A model generated the notes under the pieces. That model was not told the DNA's origin. It saw only the letters and a list, made by a program, of their open reading frames with translations, and did not search any database. The position numbers and the translations under genes are program-made. From Sutterella sp. (GTDB lineage Bacteria > Pseudomonadota > Gammaproteobacteria > Burkholderiales > Burkholderiaceae_F), in NCBI GenBank assembly GCA_003543795.1, contig DNBE01000057.1, positions 10,720-21,435 of the forward strand: a DNA stretch of 10,716 bases, given 5' to 3'. Positions 1-7,155 of this stretch are shown here, in pieces. How positions within the stretch are numbered: position 1 is the stretch's first letter; each line of letters opens with the position of its first letter.

Positions 1-12
1 GGGGGGGGGGGG
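1..12. other. Poly-G run at contig end, probable sequencing artefact
   Basis: Twelve consecutive G residues open the window. They lie inside the cyclo-ligase gene, where they would encode a proline run exactly where a conserved Asp-containing segment is expected. No other run of this kind occurs in the window. Poly-G at a sequence end is a known artefact of two-colour sequencing chemistry, so I infer that the real sequence starts at about base 12 or 13. Confidence 0.75.
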
Positions 13-512
13 AGCCGATAGTCGGTCGATTGCGCCGGTAAAGAATTTACGAAAAATGCTTCTGCCAAGACGCCGACGGCATATAGATTTTCGTGGCTCG
101 CAAGATAACGGTCATAAAACCCGCCTCCGTACCCGAGTCGAAAACCCGAGGCGTCCGCGCAAAGCGCTGGAATAATCAAAAGCTCAGGGACAACCAAAGG
201 GGCATCCTTTGGTTCCAAAATACCCCGAAAACCTTCTTTTAAACAGTCGTAACCCTCAAATCGGGCAAAGTGCATTAAACCTTTTTTCAAATCGTCGATG
301 ACGGGAAGAGCAATCTTATCTCGATAGGCGGCGTCATCAGCCAACATCCCCAAAACATCAATTTCTTGCCCGATGGGGCAATAAAGGCCGACCGTTTCAG
401 GCGCGCGTTTCACTAATACGTCGCGCAAGTGCGTCTCGAACGTGGCGGCATCGAAAACAAAACCCTCTTTCCGTAAGCGAAGAAAGCGCTCTCTGAGAGC
501 CTTTTTTTGCAT
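1..512 (-). CDS. ygfA: 5-formyltetrahydrofolate cyclo-ligase (C-terminus cut by window edge)
   Basis: This enzyme uses ATP to convert 5-formyltetrahydrofolate to 5,10-methenyltetrahydrofolate in the cytoplasm, returning a storage folate to the one-carbon pool. Read from the ATG at 512, the frame stays open to the window edge. About 167 residues are believable against a usual family length near 190-200, so roughly the last 25 are missing. The N-terminus has the basic LRxR-type helix of the family (residues 6-14). The diagnostic glycine-rich motif RLGYGGGFYDRYL lies at about residues 125-137, preceded by a hydrophobic PELLIIPAL strand. Bases 1-12 would encode Pro repeats where the family normally continues with a D-A-V/I-x-T-E segment, so that part should not be trusted. 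The start is 44 bases from the preferred slt ATG on the other strand. An AGG sits directly before the ATG, too close to be a good ribosome binding site. Confidence 0.9.
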   Translation of the reverse strand, partial: MQKKALRERFLRLRKEGFVFDAATFETHLRDVLVKRAPETVGLYCPIGQEIDVLGMLADDAAYRDKIALPVIDDLKKGLMHFARFEGYDCLKEGFRGILEPKDAPLVVPELLIIPALCADASGFRLGYGGGFYDRYLASHENLYAVGVLAEAFFVNSLPAQSTDYRLPPP

Positions 513-556
513 CCTAGAACCCTCGTATTTCCGATTTTTTGTTAAAGTTTAAGTTT

Positions 557-2632
557 ATGCACAAGATTTGGTATTCGCTTTCCGTCATTATCGCTTCGAT
601 TCTGCTCGCGCCGGTTCTCGCGACCGTCGCGCAGGCTCAGGATGCGAAGACGTTTCAAGCAAGCCACTTACCCTTTAACGTCTACAGTACGCTTGACTTT
701 AAGACCCCGCAAGAAAAACTCTTGCTGGCTTACGACGCCTACGTCGCGAAAAACGCGGCGCGCTTAAATCGCGTACACGCCTCTTTAGAAAATTCCCCGT
801 TTGAAGGCTATCTCGATGCTTGGGAATTGCTCCTTGCCGTTGAAGCCGATCCCGGTAACGCGGAAACCAATGCCGATGCCCGTGCCTTTCTTGAGGCGCA
901 CAAAGGCGAGTATGTCGCCGAGCGTTTCGCGACCGACTATTTAAGTTTTATCGCGCCTTCCTTACATAAGTCCGATAACTGGAAGACCTTTGAGAATATC
1001 CGCGCGGGACTTCGCTGGAATCACGACGCTGAAAACTTACGTTGTTGGAACTTTTATCACAAGGTCACGACTTCGAGCGCGAAAGCCTGGCCCTCGATTA
1101 TCGCCTCGTCGATGAGCCTGATGACGCAAGCGAAAATGTACGACATTACGCCTTGCGTGCGAGGAGCTGACATTCTGATTCGCAATAACCCGTCGTTGGG
1201 TACGGACCTACTTCTTGCCGCCATCGCGAATAATCGCCAAGCCCGTGCGAGGCAGATTCTTAATATTTTGGCAGAACATAAAGGCTTCCCCGCCGCGGAA
1301 GCGCGCCTTGCGCTTTCAAACCCCACGAAATGGTTTAATACGCACCGCAAGCATTTAGCCACTCGCGATAAACGCGTCATTTTGATTGCGGCGCACCAAT
1401 TAAGTCGCGTCAATATCGAAAAAAGCGTCATCGTGGCCGACGCCGCCGCTAAAAAATTGTCTACTCAAGAAAGCGCGACCCTTTGGAGTCGCATCGGGTA
1501 TCTGGCCGCTTTAAACCATATGCCGAAAAGCTTACCTTGGTACGCCAAGGCAGGAACGCTCGTCTGTAAAGGGGCGCCGATTATCAATAAGAGCGCATGT
1601 CGCCTCTGGCAAGTCAGAGCCGCGCTCAGAACGGGCGACTTTAAGACTGTTTTAGATTTAATCAATCGCTTGCCGCCCGACCTAGCGAGTGACTCCGCTT
1701 GGATTTATTGGAAGGGCCGTGCTCTTGACAAACTCGGTAAAAAAGACGCCGCGAAAGCCGAATTTAACCGCATTAAAGGGTCGCGCTCGTACTACGGAAA
1801 GCTTGCAAGCGAAGCGCTCGGAATCCCCGTACTCGGGCCTTCGAAAACGACGTCCGCCGTCTCTCCCAAAGTTCGCGAAACCGTGGCTTTATCGGTTGAA
1901 TTGCAACGCGCGCAAACTTTCTACGATTTGGGGCTTGTCAACGAAGGCCATCGGGAATGGAATTGGAGCCTCGCGGGCAATTCCCCCGAAGTTCTCCTCG
2001 GGAAAGCGCTTTGGGCGCGCGATAAAGGCATCACGCATCGCATGATCAATACCGCGGAGCGCGTCAGAGGGTTACCGATCGCAAGCGACATTTATTATCC
2101 GAGACCTTATCTAGATACGATCGCGGGCTTTGCCGCGACCAACGGAATCGACATCAGTTGGATTTACGGTGTCATCCGTCAAGAGTCGCGCTTTATCGTT
2201 AATGCCCGTTCCCGAGTCGGCGCAAACGGTTTGATGCAATTGATGCCCGCGACCGCCCAATGGGTTGCCTCTCAAATCGGTCTATCTCGCTTTCGTCCTG
2301 AAAACGTAACCGACCCTTCGGTAAATTTGCGCCTCGGGACGGCTTACTTAAGACTTCTTTTAGATCGTTTGGAAAATAACACCGTCCTTGCGACCGCGGG
2401 CTATAACGCGGGGCCGCATCGCGCCGTTGCCTGGAGGCGAACGCTCGTGGCCCCGGTCGAAGGCGCGATTTTCGTTGAAACGATTCCGTTCGACGAAACG
2501 CGCGTTTACGTGCAAAATGTTTTAGTTAATACCATCGAGTACTCGCGTTTTACGGAGCGACCGAAAACCTCGCTCATCAAGATGCTCGGTACCATTTCAC
2601 CTACTAAGAGCGCTTTTAGCGACCCGATATGA
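557..2632 (+). CDS. slt: Soluble lytic murein transglycosylase, Slt70 family
   Basis: This periplasmic enzyme cleaves the MurNAc-GlcNAc bond of peptidoglycan, forming 1,6-anhydro-MurNAc ends during wall turnover. The product is about 691 residues, close to E. coli Slt70. A Sec signal peptide covers residues 1-27: HK, then a hydrophobic stretch, then a likely cut after AQA. Residues from about 30 to 510 are a helix-rich, Ala/Arg-rich region matching the superhelical ring of the family. The SLT catalytic domain follows. It has the ES motif with catalytic Glu543 in RQESRF, then GLMQLMPATA from 558, GYNAGP from 615 and the DETRxYVxNV motif from 646. An in-frame TTG at 539 would add six residues before the signal peptide. 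I prefer the ATG at 557 because it gives a compact n-region. Neither start has a clear Shine-Dalgarno. Cysteines at several positions in the ring could form disulphides in the periplasm (inference). It is first gene of a tightly packed group. Confidence 0.94.
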   Translation: MHKIWYSLSVIIASILLAPVLATVAQAQDAKTFQASHLPFNVYSTLDFKTPQEKLLLAYDAYVAKNAARLNRVHASLENSPFEGYLDAWELLLAVEADPGNAETNADARAFLEAHKGEYVAERFATDYLSFIAPSLHKSDNWKTFENIRAGLRWNHDAENLRCWNFYHKVTTSSAKAWPSIIASSMSLMTQAKMYDITPCVRGADILIRNNPSLGTDLLLAAIANNRQARARQILNILAEHKGFPAAEARLALSNPTKWFNTHRKHLATRDKRVILIAAHQLSRVNIEKSVIVADAAAKKLSTQESATLWSRIGYLAALNHMPKSLPWYAKAGTLVCKGAPIINKSACRLWQVRAALRTGDFKTVLDLINRLPPDLASDSAWIYWKGRALDKLGKKDAAKAEFNRIKGSRSYYGKLASEALGIPVLGPSKTTSAVSPKVRETVALSVELQRAQTFYDLGLVNEGHREWNWSLAGNSPEVLLGKALWARDKGITHRMINTAERVRGLPIASDIYYPRPYLDTIAGFAATNGIDISWIYGVIRQESRFIVNARSRVGANGLMQLMPATAQWVASQIGLSRFRPENVTDPSVNLRLGTAYLRLLLDRLENNTVLATAGYNAGPHRAVAWRRTLVAPVEGAIFVETIPFDETRVYVQNVLVNTIEYSRFTERPKTSLIKMLGTISPTKSAFSDPI

Positions 2633-3708
2633 TGCAGATATATATCGTCGGCGGTTGGGTCAGAGACCGCCTCATTCGTGAATTGCTCGACCTGTCGATG
2701 CCGCCTGCCGATCGAGATTTCGTCGTGGTCGGCGCGACCGAAAAAGACCTTCTCGACTTGGGTTACCAAAAGGTCGGGAGCGACTTTCCCGTGTTTTTAC
2801 ATCCCGTCACGCACGAAGAGTACGCGCTAGCTCGCACGGAACGTAAAACGGGTCCCGGTTACGCGGGATTTGCGACCGACACCCGAAACGTCACCTTAAC
2901 CGAAGATCTCGCAAGGCGAGACTTAACGGTTAACGCGATTGCCTTTGACGGCGAACACTATATCGACCCCTATGACGGTATCGGAGATATTCGTCGGCGC
3001 GTTTTGCGCCACGTGTCTTCGGCTTTTACCGAAGATCCCGTTCGCATCTTGCGTTGCGCGAGATTCGCGGCAAGTCTTCCGAACTTTACCGTCGACCCCT
3101 CGACGCTTTTGATGATGCGAGGCATGGTCGATTCGGGCGAAGCCGACGCGCTCACGGGGGAACGGGTTTATAAAGAAATGAGTCGCGCGATGATGCTTGC
3201 CGACCCGACGCCTTTTTTCTCGATTTTGGAAGACACCGGACTGACGGCTCGCGCCTTCGCAAGCGTTGCCGGGCAACTAGATGTCGCGACGCTAGCCTTT
3301 GCCTCGCAGCACGATACGAGTCTTGAGGTGCGTTTCGCGTGTTTACTGAATCGCGCCGAACCCGAAAACGCGAAAGCGTTTTTGACGCAAATTCGAGCGC
3401 CTAAAGCGGTCGCAGATCTTTGCGAAACGCATTTTCGCGCGCGAGCACTATTTGCGGTCGCGCATTCGCCCGAAGCTTGCCTCGTACTATTTGAGAAAAC
3501 GGACGCCTTCAGGCGCACCGAACGGTTTTTGCAACTTGTCGCGGTCGAGCTTTGTTTGGGAAGCAAAAACGGACTCGTTCTCGAGCGGGCGCTATCGGCC
3601 GCCAAACGGGTCGACGCGGGAGCCGTCGCGCGCGCTCAAGCTTCCGAAAAAGATATCGCCTCCGCGCTTCACTCGGCGCGCTTGGTAGCCGTTAAGGAGT
3701 GCTTTTAA
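2629..3708 (+). CDS. cca: CCA-adding tRNA nucleotidyltransferase lacking the HD metal motif
   Basis: It adds or repairs the 3'-terminal CCA of tRNAs from CTP and ATP. All catalytic-head motifs of the class II family are visible: GGxVRD at 8-13 (with Trp where Ala is usual), the metal-binding DRD at 28-30 followed by FVVVG, RRDLTVNAIA at 96-105, and EDPVRILRCARF at 135-146. The protein is 359 residues, about 50 shorter than the 412-residue E. coli enzyme. The shortfall falls in the C-terminal HD domain: where E. coli reads VRFATLCHD, this reads VRFACLLNR (234-242), and the following Gly/Pro/His-rich metal-site segment is absent. Later segments still align (LFEKTDAFRR, then a terminal LVAVKE). 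The start overlaps the slt stop as ATGA. A second ATG at 2632 would give the family-typical MQIY start. The end runs intact into the folB ribosome binding site, so this is not a decayed gene. Confidence 0.93.
   Translation: MMQIYIVGGWVRDRLIRELLDLSMPPADRDFVVVGATEKDLLDLGYQKVGSDFPVFLHPVTHEEYALARTERKTGPGYAGFATDTRNVTLTEDLARRDLTVNAIAFDGEHYIDPYDGIGDIRRRVLRHVSSAFTEDPVRILRCARFAASLPNFTVDPSTLLMMRGMVDSGEADALTGERVYKEMSRAMMLADPTPFFSILEDTGLTARAFASVAGQLDVATLAFASQHDTSLEVRFACLLNRAEPENAKAFLTQIRAPKAVADLCETHFRARALFAVAHSPEACLVLFEKTDAFRRTERFLQLVAVELCLGSKNGLVLERALSAAKRVDAGAVARAQASEKDIASALHSARLVAVKECF
3694..3699 (+). promoter_or_regulatory. Strong Shine-Dalgarno for folB, inside the end of cca
   Basis: AAGGAG lies 8 bases before the ATG at 3708, within the last codons of cca. 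It decides the folB start in favour of that ATG over the in-frame GTG at 3699, whose first base is the last base of this motif. It is one of only two clear Shine-Dalgarno sequences in the window. Confidence 0.85.
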
Positions 3709-4088
3709 TGCCTTGGTACGCTAATGACGCGCTCACCGATACGGTCGCTCTTACCGTCGCGGACATCCGTCGCGAAATTATTTTGGGATTTCACCCGCAC
3801 GAAAAAACGACCCCTCAAACCGTTCTTTTTACCGCGCGGGTGTTCGTCAAAGGCGGGCAAACGGATAATGTCGAAGATACTTTCAATTATGACGAAGTCA
3901 TTCCGACTTTAGATAGCGTTCTCGCGGAGGGCCCCTACGAACTTCAAGAAACAATTCTCGCAAGTTTCGCCTCTCGCCTTTTAGCGCGCCCGCAAGTGAA
4001 AGCCGTTTTCATTAAAAGCGTCAAAACCCAGGCCTACCGGGACGCGGCTTACGCGTCTTGCGAACTCTTTCGGATGCACCGTGACTGA
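3708..4088 (+). CDS. folB: Dihydroneopterin aldolase
   Basis: FolB cleaves 7,8-dihydroneopterin to 6-hydroxymethyl-7,8-dihydropterin and glycolaldehyde, a step in tetrahydrofolate synthesis in the cytoplasm. The 126-residue product has the T-fold layout: an N-terminal strand ending in LGFHPHE with Glu32 at the family's conserved acidic site, then Q37 and a long strand. The conserved Tyr61 sits in DTFNYDEV, the pterin-binding Glu81 in LQETI, and the catalytic Lys106 in VKTQAY. The residue after that lysine is Thr rather than the usual Pro. There are about 18 residues before the first conserved strand, slightly more than in short homologues. The start codon overlaps the cca stop by one base (TAATG) and has a strong ribosome binding site. 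The coding end overlaps ttcA by 8 bases. Divergent from this operon lies another folate enzyme, the cyclo-ligase. Confidence 0.88.
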   Translation: MPWYANDALTDTVALTVADIRREIILGFHPHEKTTPQTVLFTARVFVKGGQTDNVEDTFNYDEVIPTLDSVLAEGPYELQETILASFASRLLARPQVKAVFIKSVKTQAYRDAAYASCELFRMHRD

Positions 4089-4917
4089 AAATACATCGGA
4101 ACGTCCCAAAAAATCCGTTGCCTTTAAACAAACGGAAAATCGCATCTTGCGTCTGATGGGACGCGCGATCGAGGATTTTTCGCTCATCGGCGAGGGCGAC
4201 CGCGTCATGGTTTGTATGTCGGGCGGCAAAGACAGTTTCGTGATGCTTGATATGCTTCTGAAACTTCAAGCCCGAGCGCCGATTGATTTTGAGATTGTGG
4301 CCGTCAACATCGACCAAAATTTACCCGATTATCCCCGTGAGGTTTTGCCAGACTACCTCAAAGATAAGGGCGTTCCTTTTCGTATCGAGTATCAGGATAC
4401 GTGGTCGATTATCGAGCGTTTGATGCCAGGGCAAGCAAACGTCTGCTCATTGTGCTCGCGACTTCGTCGCGGCATTATTTATCGCGTGGCGCGAGAACTC
4501 GGCGCTACAAAAATCGCGCTCGGCCATCACGCGGACGACGCGCTTTGCACGCTTCTTTTAAATCTTTTTTACGCCGGGCGCTTAAAAGCGATGCCGCCCG
4601 TCTTGCGCTCGGACGACCGCGCCAATACCGTCATTCGCCCGATGATTTACGTGCGAGAGGCTTTGATTGAGAAATATGCCGGATGGATGGCCTACCCGAT
4701 TATCGGTAAAGAAAGTTGTCGCAAAGCCGAAAACCAAAAGCGTCGGGAAATGAAAGCGCTTTTGCGCGAGTGGGATAAAACGCATCCCGAGCGCGTGCAT
4801 AACCTTTTGATGAGCCTGACGCGCGTAAGCCCCTCGCACTTAATGGATCGCGATCTCTACGACTTCATTAACCTGCCTGAAGATCCCATGACCGAAGGTA
4901 GCGTTAAACCGCTTTAA
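4081..4917 (+). CDS. ttcA: tRNA 2-thiocytidine(32) synthetase TtcA
   Basis: TtcA is an iron-sulfur enzyme that thiolates cytidine 32 of certain tRNAs, with ATP activating the base. The 278-residue product shows the PP-loop SGGKDS at 47-52, the DQ-P segment [11 protein letters not shown] near 75-85, and the cluster-binding CSLC at residues 122 and 125. These two cysteines fall at the same numbers as in the E. coli protein. They are followed by [18 protein letters not shown] and RLKAMPP, and [12 protein letters not shown] lies near the C-terminus. The usual PCNLCGSQ block around the third ligand is changed to GKESCRKAE. Only the second of its two cysteines is kept (Cys213), which by alignment is the residue reported as the third cluster ligand (Cys222 in E. 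coli). The GTG start at 4081 overlaps the folB stop by 8 bases and has only a weak GGA upstream. The stop overlaps that of the convergent rsmI. Confidence 0.93.
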   Translation: MTENTSERPKKSVAFKQTENRILRLMGRAIEDFSLIGEGDRVMVCMSGGKDSFVMLDMLLKLQARAPIDFEIVAVNIDQNLPDYPREVLPDYLKDKGVPFRIEYQDTWSIIERLMPGQANVCSLCSRLRRGIIYRVARELGATKIALGHHADDALCTLLLNLFYAGRLKAMPPVLRSDDRANTVIRPMIYVREALIEKYAGWMAYPIIGKESCRKAENQKRREMKALLREWDKTHPERVHNLLMSLTRVSPSHLMDRDLYDFINLPEDPMTEGSVKPL

Positions 4918-5825
4918 TCTTCTTTCGTGGTTTTTCTTTCTTGGAGCATCCGATAGATGCTATCGCGCTGCGCGCCGGTGACTTTGGCGGCAAGCGCCGC
5001 CAATTTCGAAGGCGCGACGATATCAGCGAGCGCCTCAACCCACTTCAAATCGGCGCTTGAAAGCGTCTTTTTTTCTTTTTTGCGCCCGTAAACGACAATC
5101 GCGAATTCGCCTCGCGGCGGATCGTTTTCAAAGTAAGTCGCAAGCGCCTCAACGGACATCGTGCGAATGTCTTCGAAGCGCTTCGTCATTTCTCTGGCGA
5201 CGGTCACGAGTCGCTGCGCTTCAAGCGTTTCGCGCATCATCGCAAAAAGGGGCTCGATACGATGCGGCGACTCGTAGAGAACGAAGGCGTCTTCTTCTTG
5301 GGCTAAAGAAGCGAGTTTTGCTTTTGCCGCGGCTGCTTGCGGCGGCAAAAACCCAACGAAACGAAAGCCGCCTTCGGTGATACCCGAGACGCTTACGGCG
5401 CTTACCGCCGCGCAAGCCCCGGGAATCGGAATCGCGCGAAAGCCCGCTTGCGTGACGCGAGAAACAGTCTTGGCGCCGGGGTCCGAGATGCCGGGCGTGC
5501 CGGCGTCCGTGACAAGCGCCACGCGTTGCCCCTTTCCAAGTCTTTGAATTATCATATCGGCTTGAGTCGCCTCGTTATGTTCTCTGACGCTAGCCGTGGG
5601 CTTTACCAAACCGAAGCGGTCCAAAAGTTTTTTGGTTTCGCGCGTATCTTCGGCTGCGATTAAGTCGGCCATGCTCAGGGTCACTAACGCGCGCAACGTG
5701 ATGTCGGCCATATTTCCGATCGGAACGGCGACCACGTAGAGAGCCCCTTCGGGGTAGTCCTGCGCGTTAGCGCCGGACATTTCGCGCAGGCGTTCCAAAG
5801 TTGCTTCGTTTGTAGACAGATTCAT
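4914..5825 (-). CDS. rsmI: 16S rRNA (cytidine1402-2'-O)-methyltransferase RsmI
   Basis: RsmI methylates the ribose of C1402 in the decoding centre of 16S rRNA, using S-adenosylmethionine. The product is 303 residues with the complete tetrapyrrole-methylase fold pattern: [10 protein letters not shown] at 29-38, [11 protein letters not shown] at 54-64, HNE at 83-85, [12 protein letters not shown] at 106-117, GFLP at 158-161, YESPHRI at 184-190 and REMTKRFE at 211-218. A Lys-rich stretch (GRKKEKK) and a small C-terminal helical part end the protein. I chose the ATG at 5825. An in-frame ATG at 5780 would also leave 13 residues before the first motif and would open space for promoters; the frame is also open further upstream inside lpoA. 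None of these starts has a good Shine-Dalgarno. The divergent pairing with lpoA matches the yraL-yraM pair of enterobacteria (recalled knowledge). Confidence 0.94.
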   Translation of the reverse strand: MNLSTNEATLERLREMSGANAQDYPEGALYVVAVPIGNMADITLRALVTLSMADLIAAEDTRETKKLLDRFGLVKPTASVREHNEATQADMIIQRLGKGQRVALVTDAGTPGISDPGAKTVSRVTQAGFRAIPIPGACAAVSAVSVSGITEGGFRFVGFLPPQAAAAKAKLASLAQEEDAFVLYESPHRIEPLFAMMRETLEAQRLVTVAREMTKRFEDIRTMSVEALATYFENDPPRGEFAIVVYGRKKEKKTLSSADLKWVEALADIVAPSKLAALAAKVTGAQRDSIYRMLQERKTTKED

Positions 5826-5826
5826 C

Positions 5827-7149
5827 GTGTTTAAGCTTTTTCTTCGTGGGCTATCGGCCTTCATTTTAACCGCCACGGCTCTTGCCGCAACGGCGACTCC
5901 GGCGACGCGTACGCTTAAAATCGCCGTCTTATTACCCGAAGCCGACTCAAGCTTCGTACAGGCAGGCGCCGCCATCGCCGAAGGCGTTCGCGCGGCCGCG
6001 CTTTCATCGCCCGAACCGGTCAAAGTGATTTATTTACCCGCCAAACGCGGCCAATCCGCGATCAGCCACTTACAAGACGCCGCCCTTTCGGGCGCTCATG
6101 TCGCAATCGGCCCGATTGTTCGTGACGCGGTTCAGGCCGCGAGCGAAGCGCCCTTTTTACCGTTACCGACCGTCGCGTTAAATATCGGAGATCGCCCTTC
6201 GGTGACGCCCGCGCTCATGATGAATTTTTCGCTGACACTTGAAGCCGAAGCGCGTCAGATTGCCGAAGTCGCCGTATCCGCTTTGCCGCTAACGACTCAA
6301 AGCGGGCGTCAGCCTTCTATGCGTATTTTCGCGGGACAAAGTTTATCCGACCAAAGAATCGCCAACGCTTACGAAGAAGTGCTCAAAGCGCATAACGTCC
6401 TTTACGAGCGCGTCGAACTAACGCCCGAAATGCTCGATACGACGAAACTTCTTTATACCGAAGCGCCCGTTCCCGATAGCGAGAAACCGAAACTTCTGCC
6501 CGTTCCCGACCAATACGAAAATCCGAGCGGCTACTTAAAGGCTACGAATAAGAATCGGGCCATCATGAGTGAATTTAAAGCGCGCCTCGCGTACCGCGAG
6601 CCGCCTTATCACGGCGCGCTTTTGGCGATGGACAATCGCATGGCGGCGCTCGTGAAACCGCGCCTTCCGCGTCTAACCAAAACCTGGGGTACGAGTCTTG
6701 TCAACCCTAATTCGGGGTCTTCGGGTCAAGTCGCGTCGCTTACTTACGACTTAAAGGACCTCATTTTCGTCGAAGCGCCTTTGGTCACGATTACGAACGA
6801 AAACACCTTCTTACTTCGGTTCGGTGTCGAGATGCCGAAGTCCGTTTTGGATAAACGACTTTTTGCCTTCGGGGTCGACGCTTTTACGCTTGCTTGCCGC
6901 TGGGCGCGGTTCGAACCCGATATCGTTTTCCTCGGCACGACGGGCCAAGTGGAATTCCACCGCTCGGAGTCTCCGACCGTGCAACGCCAAGGTCGTTTAG
7001 TGGAAGTTGAAAGTAAGGGCTTAGTGATTACGACCGAAGAAGCCGCGCGAAAACCGATCGCGGTGCCCAATTTCGAAGTCATTCAAAAACCCAAAGCCGA
7101 AACGAAGCCCGCCCCCGAGGCCGGTACCTCGCTTAATCTTTTGCAATAA
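5827..7149 (+). CDS. lpoA: LpoA-like penicillin-binding protein activator, periplasmic
   Basis: LpoA-type proteins stimulate the bifunctional penicillin-binding protein PBP1A in the periplasm. The 440-residue product has an N-terminal signal peptide (FKLFLR, then a hydrophobic and Ala/Thr-rich run, likely cut between residues 20 and 26). A periplasmic-binding-protein-like fold follows: KIAVLLPEADSSF from 31, a VAIGPIVRDAV segment at 92-102, LPTVALN near 117-124, LFAFGVDAFTLA at 345-356, and the family's GTTGQV at 370-375. These match the C-terminal domain of E. coli LpoA, which is 678 residues, so the N-terminal TPR-like domain is absent. No lipobox cysteine is present, so it is probably soluble rather than anchored in the outer membrane. 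A Pro/Lys-rich tail ends it. The GTG start is required to keep the signal peptide. Uup follows after 6 bases. The family assignment is good; activity on PBP1A is inferred. Confidence 0.8.
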   Translation: MFKLFLRGLSAFILTATALAATATPATRTLKIAVLLPEADSSFVQAGAAIAEGVRAAALSSPEPVKVIYLPAKRGQSAISHLQDAALSGAHVAIGPIVRDAVQAASEAPFLPLPTVALNIGDRPSVTPALMMNFSLTLEAEARQIAEVAVSALPLTTQSGRQPSMRIFAGQSLSDQRIANAYEEVLKAHNVLYERVELTPEMLDTTKLLYTEAPVPDSEKPKLLPVPDQYENPSGYLKATNKNRAIMSEFKARLAYREPPYHGALLAMDNRMAALVKPRLPRLTKTWGTSLVNPNSGSSGQVASLTYDLKDLIFVEAPLVTITNENTFLLRFGVEMPKSVLDKRLFAFGVDAFTLACRWARFEPDIVFLGTTGQVEFHRSESPTVQRQGRLVEVESKGLVITTEEAARKPIAVPNFEVIQKPKAETKPAPEAGTSLNLLQ

Positions 7150-7155
7150 CGACTC

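Noticed and set aside
539..556. TTG start for slt adding six residues before the ATG
   Set aside because: It has no ribosome binding site and would put an extra LKFKF stretch in front of an already complete signal peptide; the ATG at 557 is simpler.
513..556. Promoters between the cyclo-ligase and slt, for example TTGCAT at 507-512 as a -35 for slt
   Set aside because: No -10 hexamer lies at 16-18 bases from it, and no convincing pair was found on the other strand, although promoters must exist in or near this 44-base region.
3699..3707. GTG start for folB
   Set aside because: It overlaps the AAGGAG motif itself; the ATG at 3708 is spaced correctly from that motif.
2629..3708. cca as a truncated pseudogene because it is about 50 residues short
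   Set aside because: The loss is internal to the HD domain, sequence after it still aligns with the family, all head motifs are intact, and both ends are locked into overlaps with functional neighbours.
5826..6023. N-terminal extension of RsmI by 66 codons using upstream starts on the minus strand
   Set aside because: It lies entirely across the lpoA signal peptide and first domain, is low-complexity Ala/Arg-rich, and homologous RsmI proteins begin just before the LYVVAxPIGN motif.
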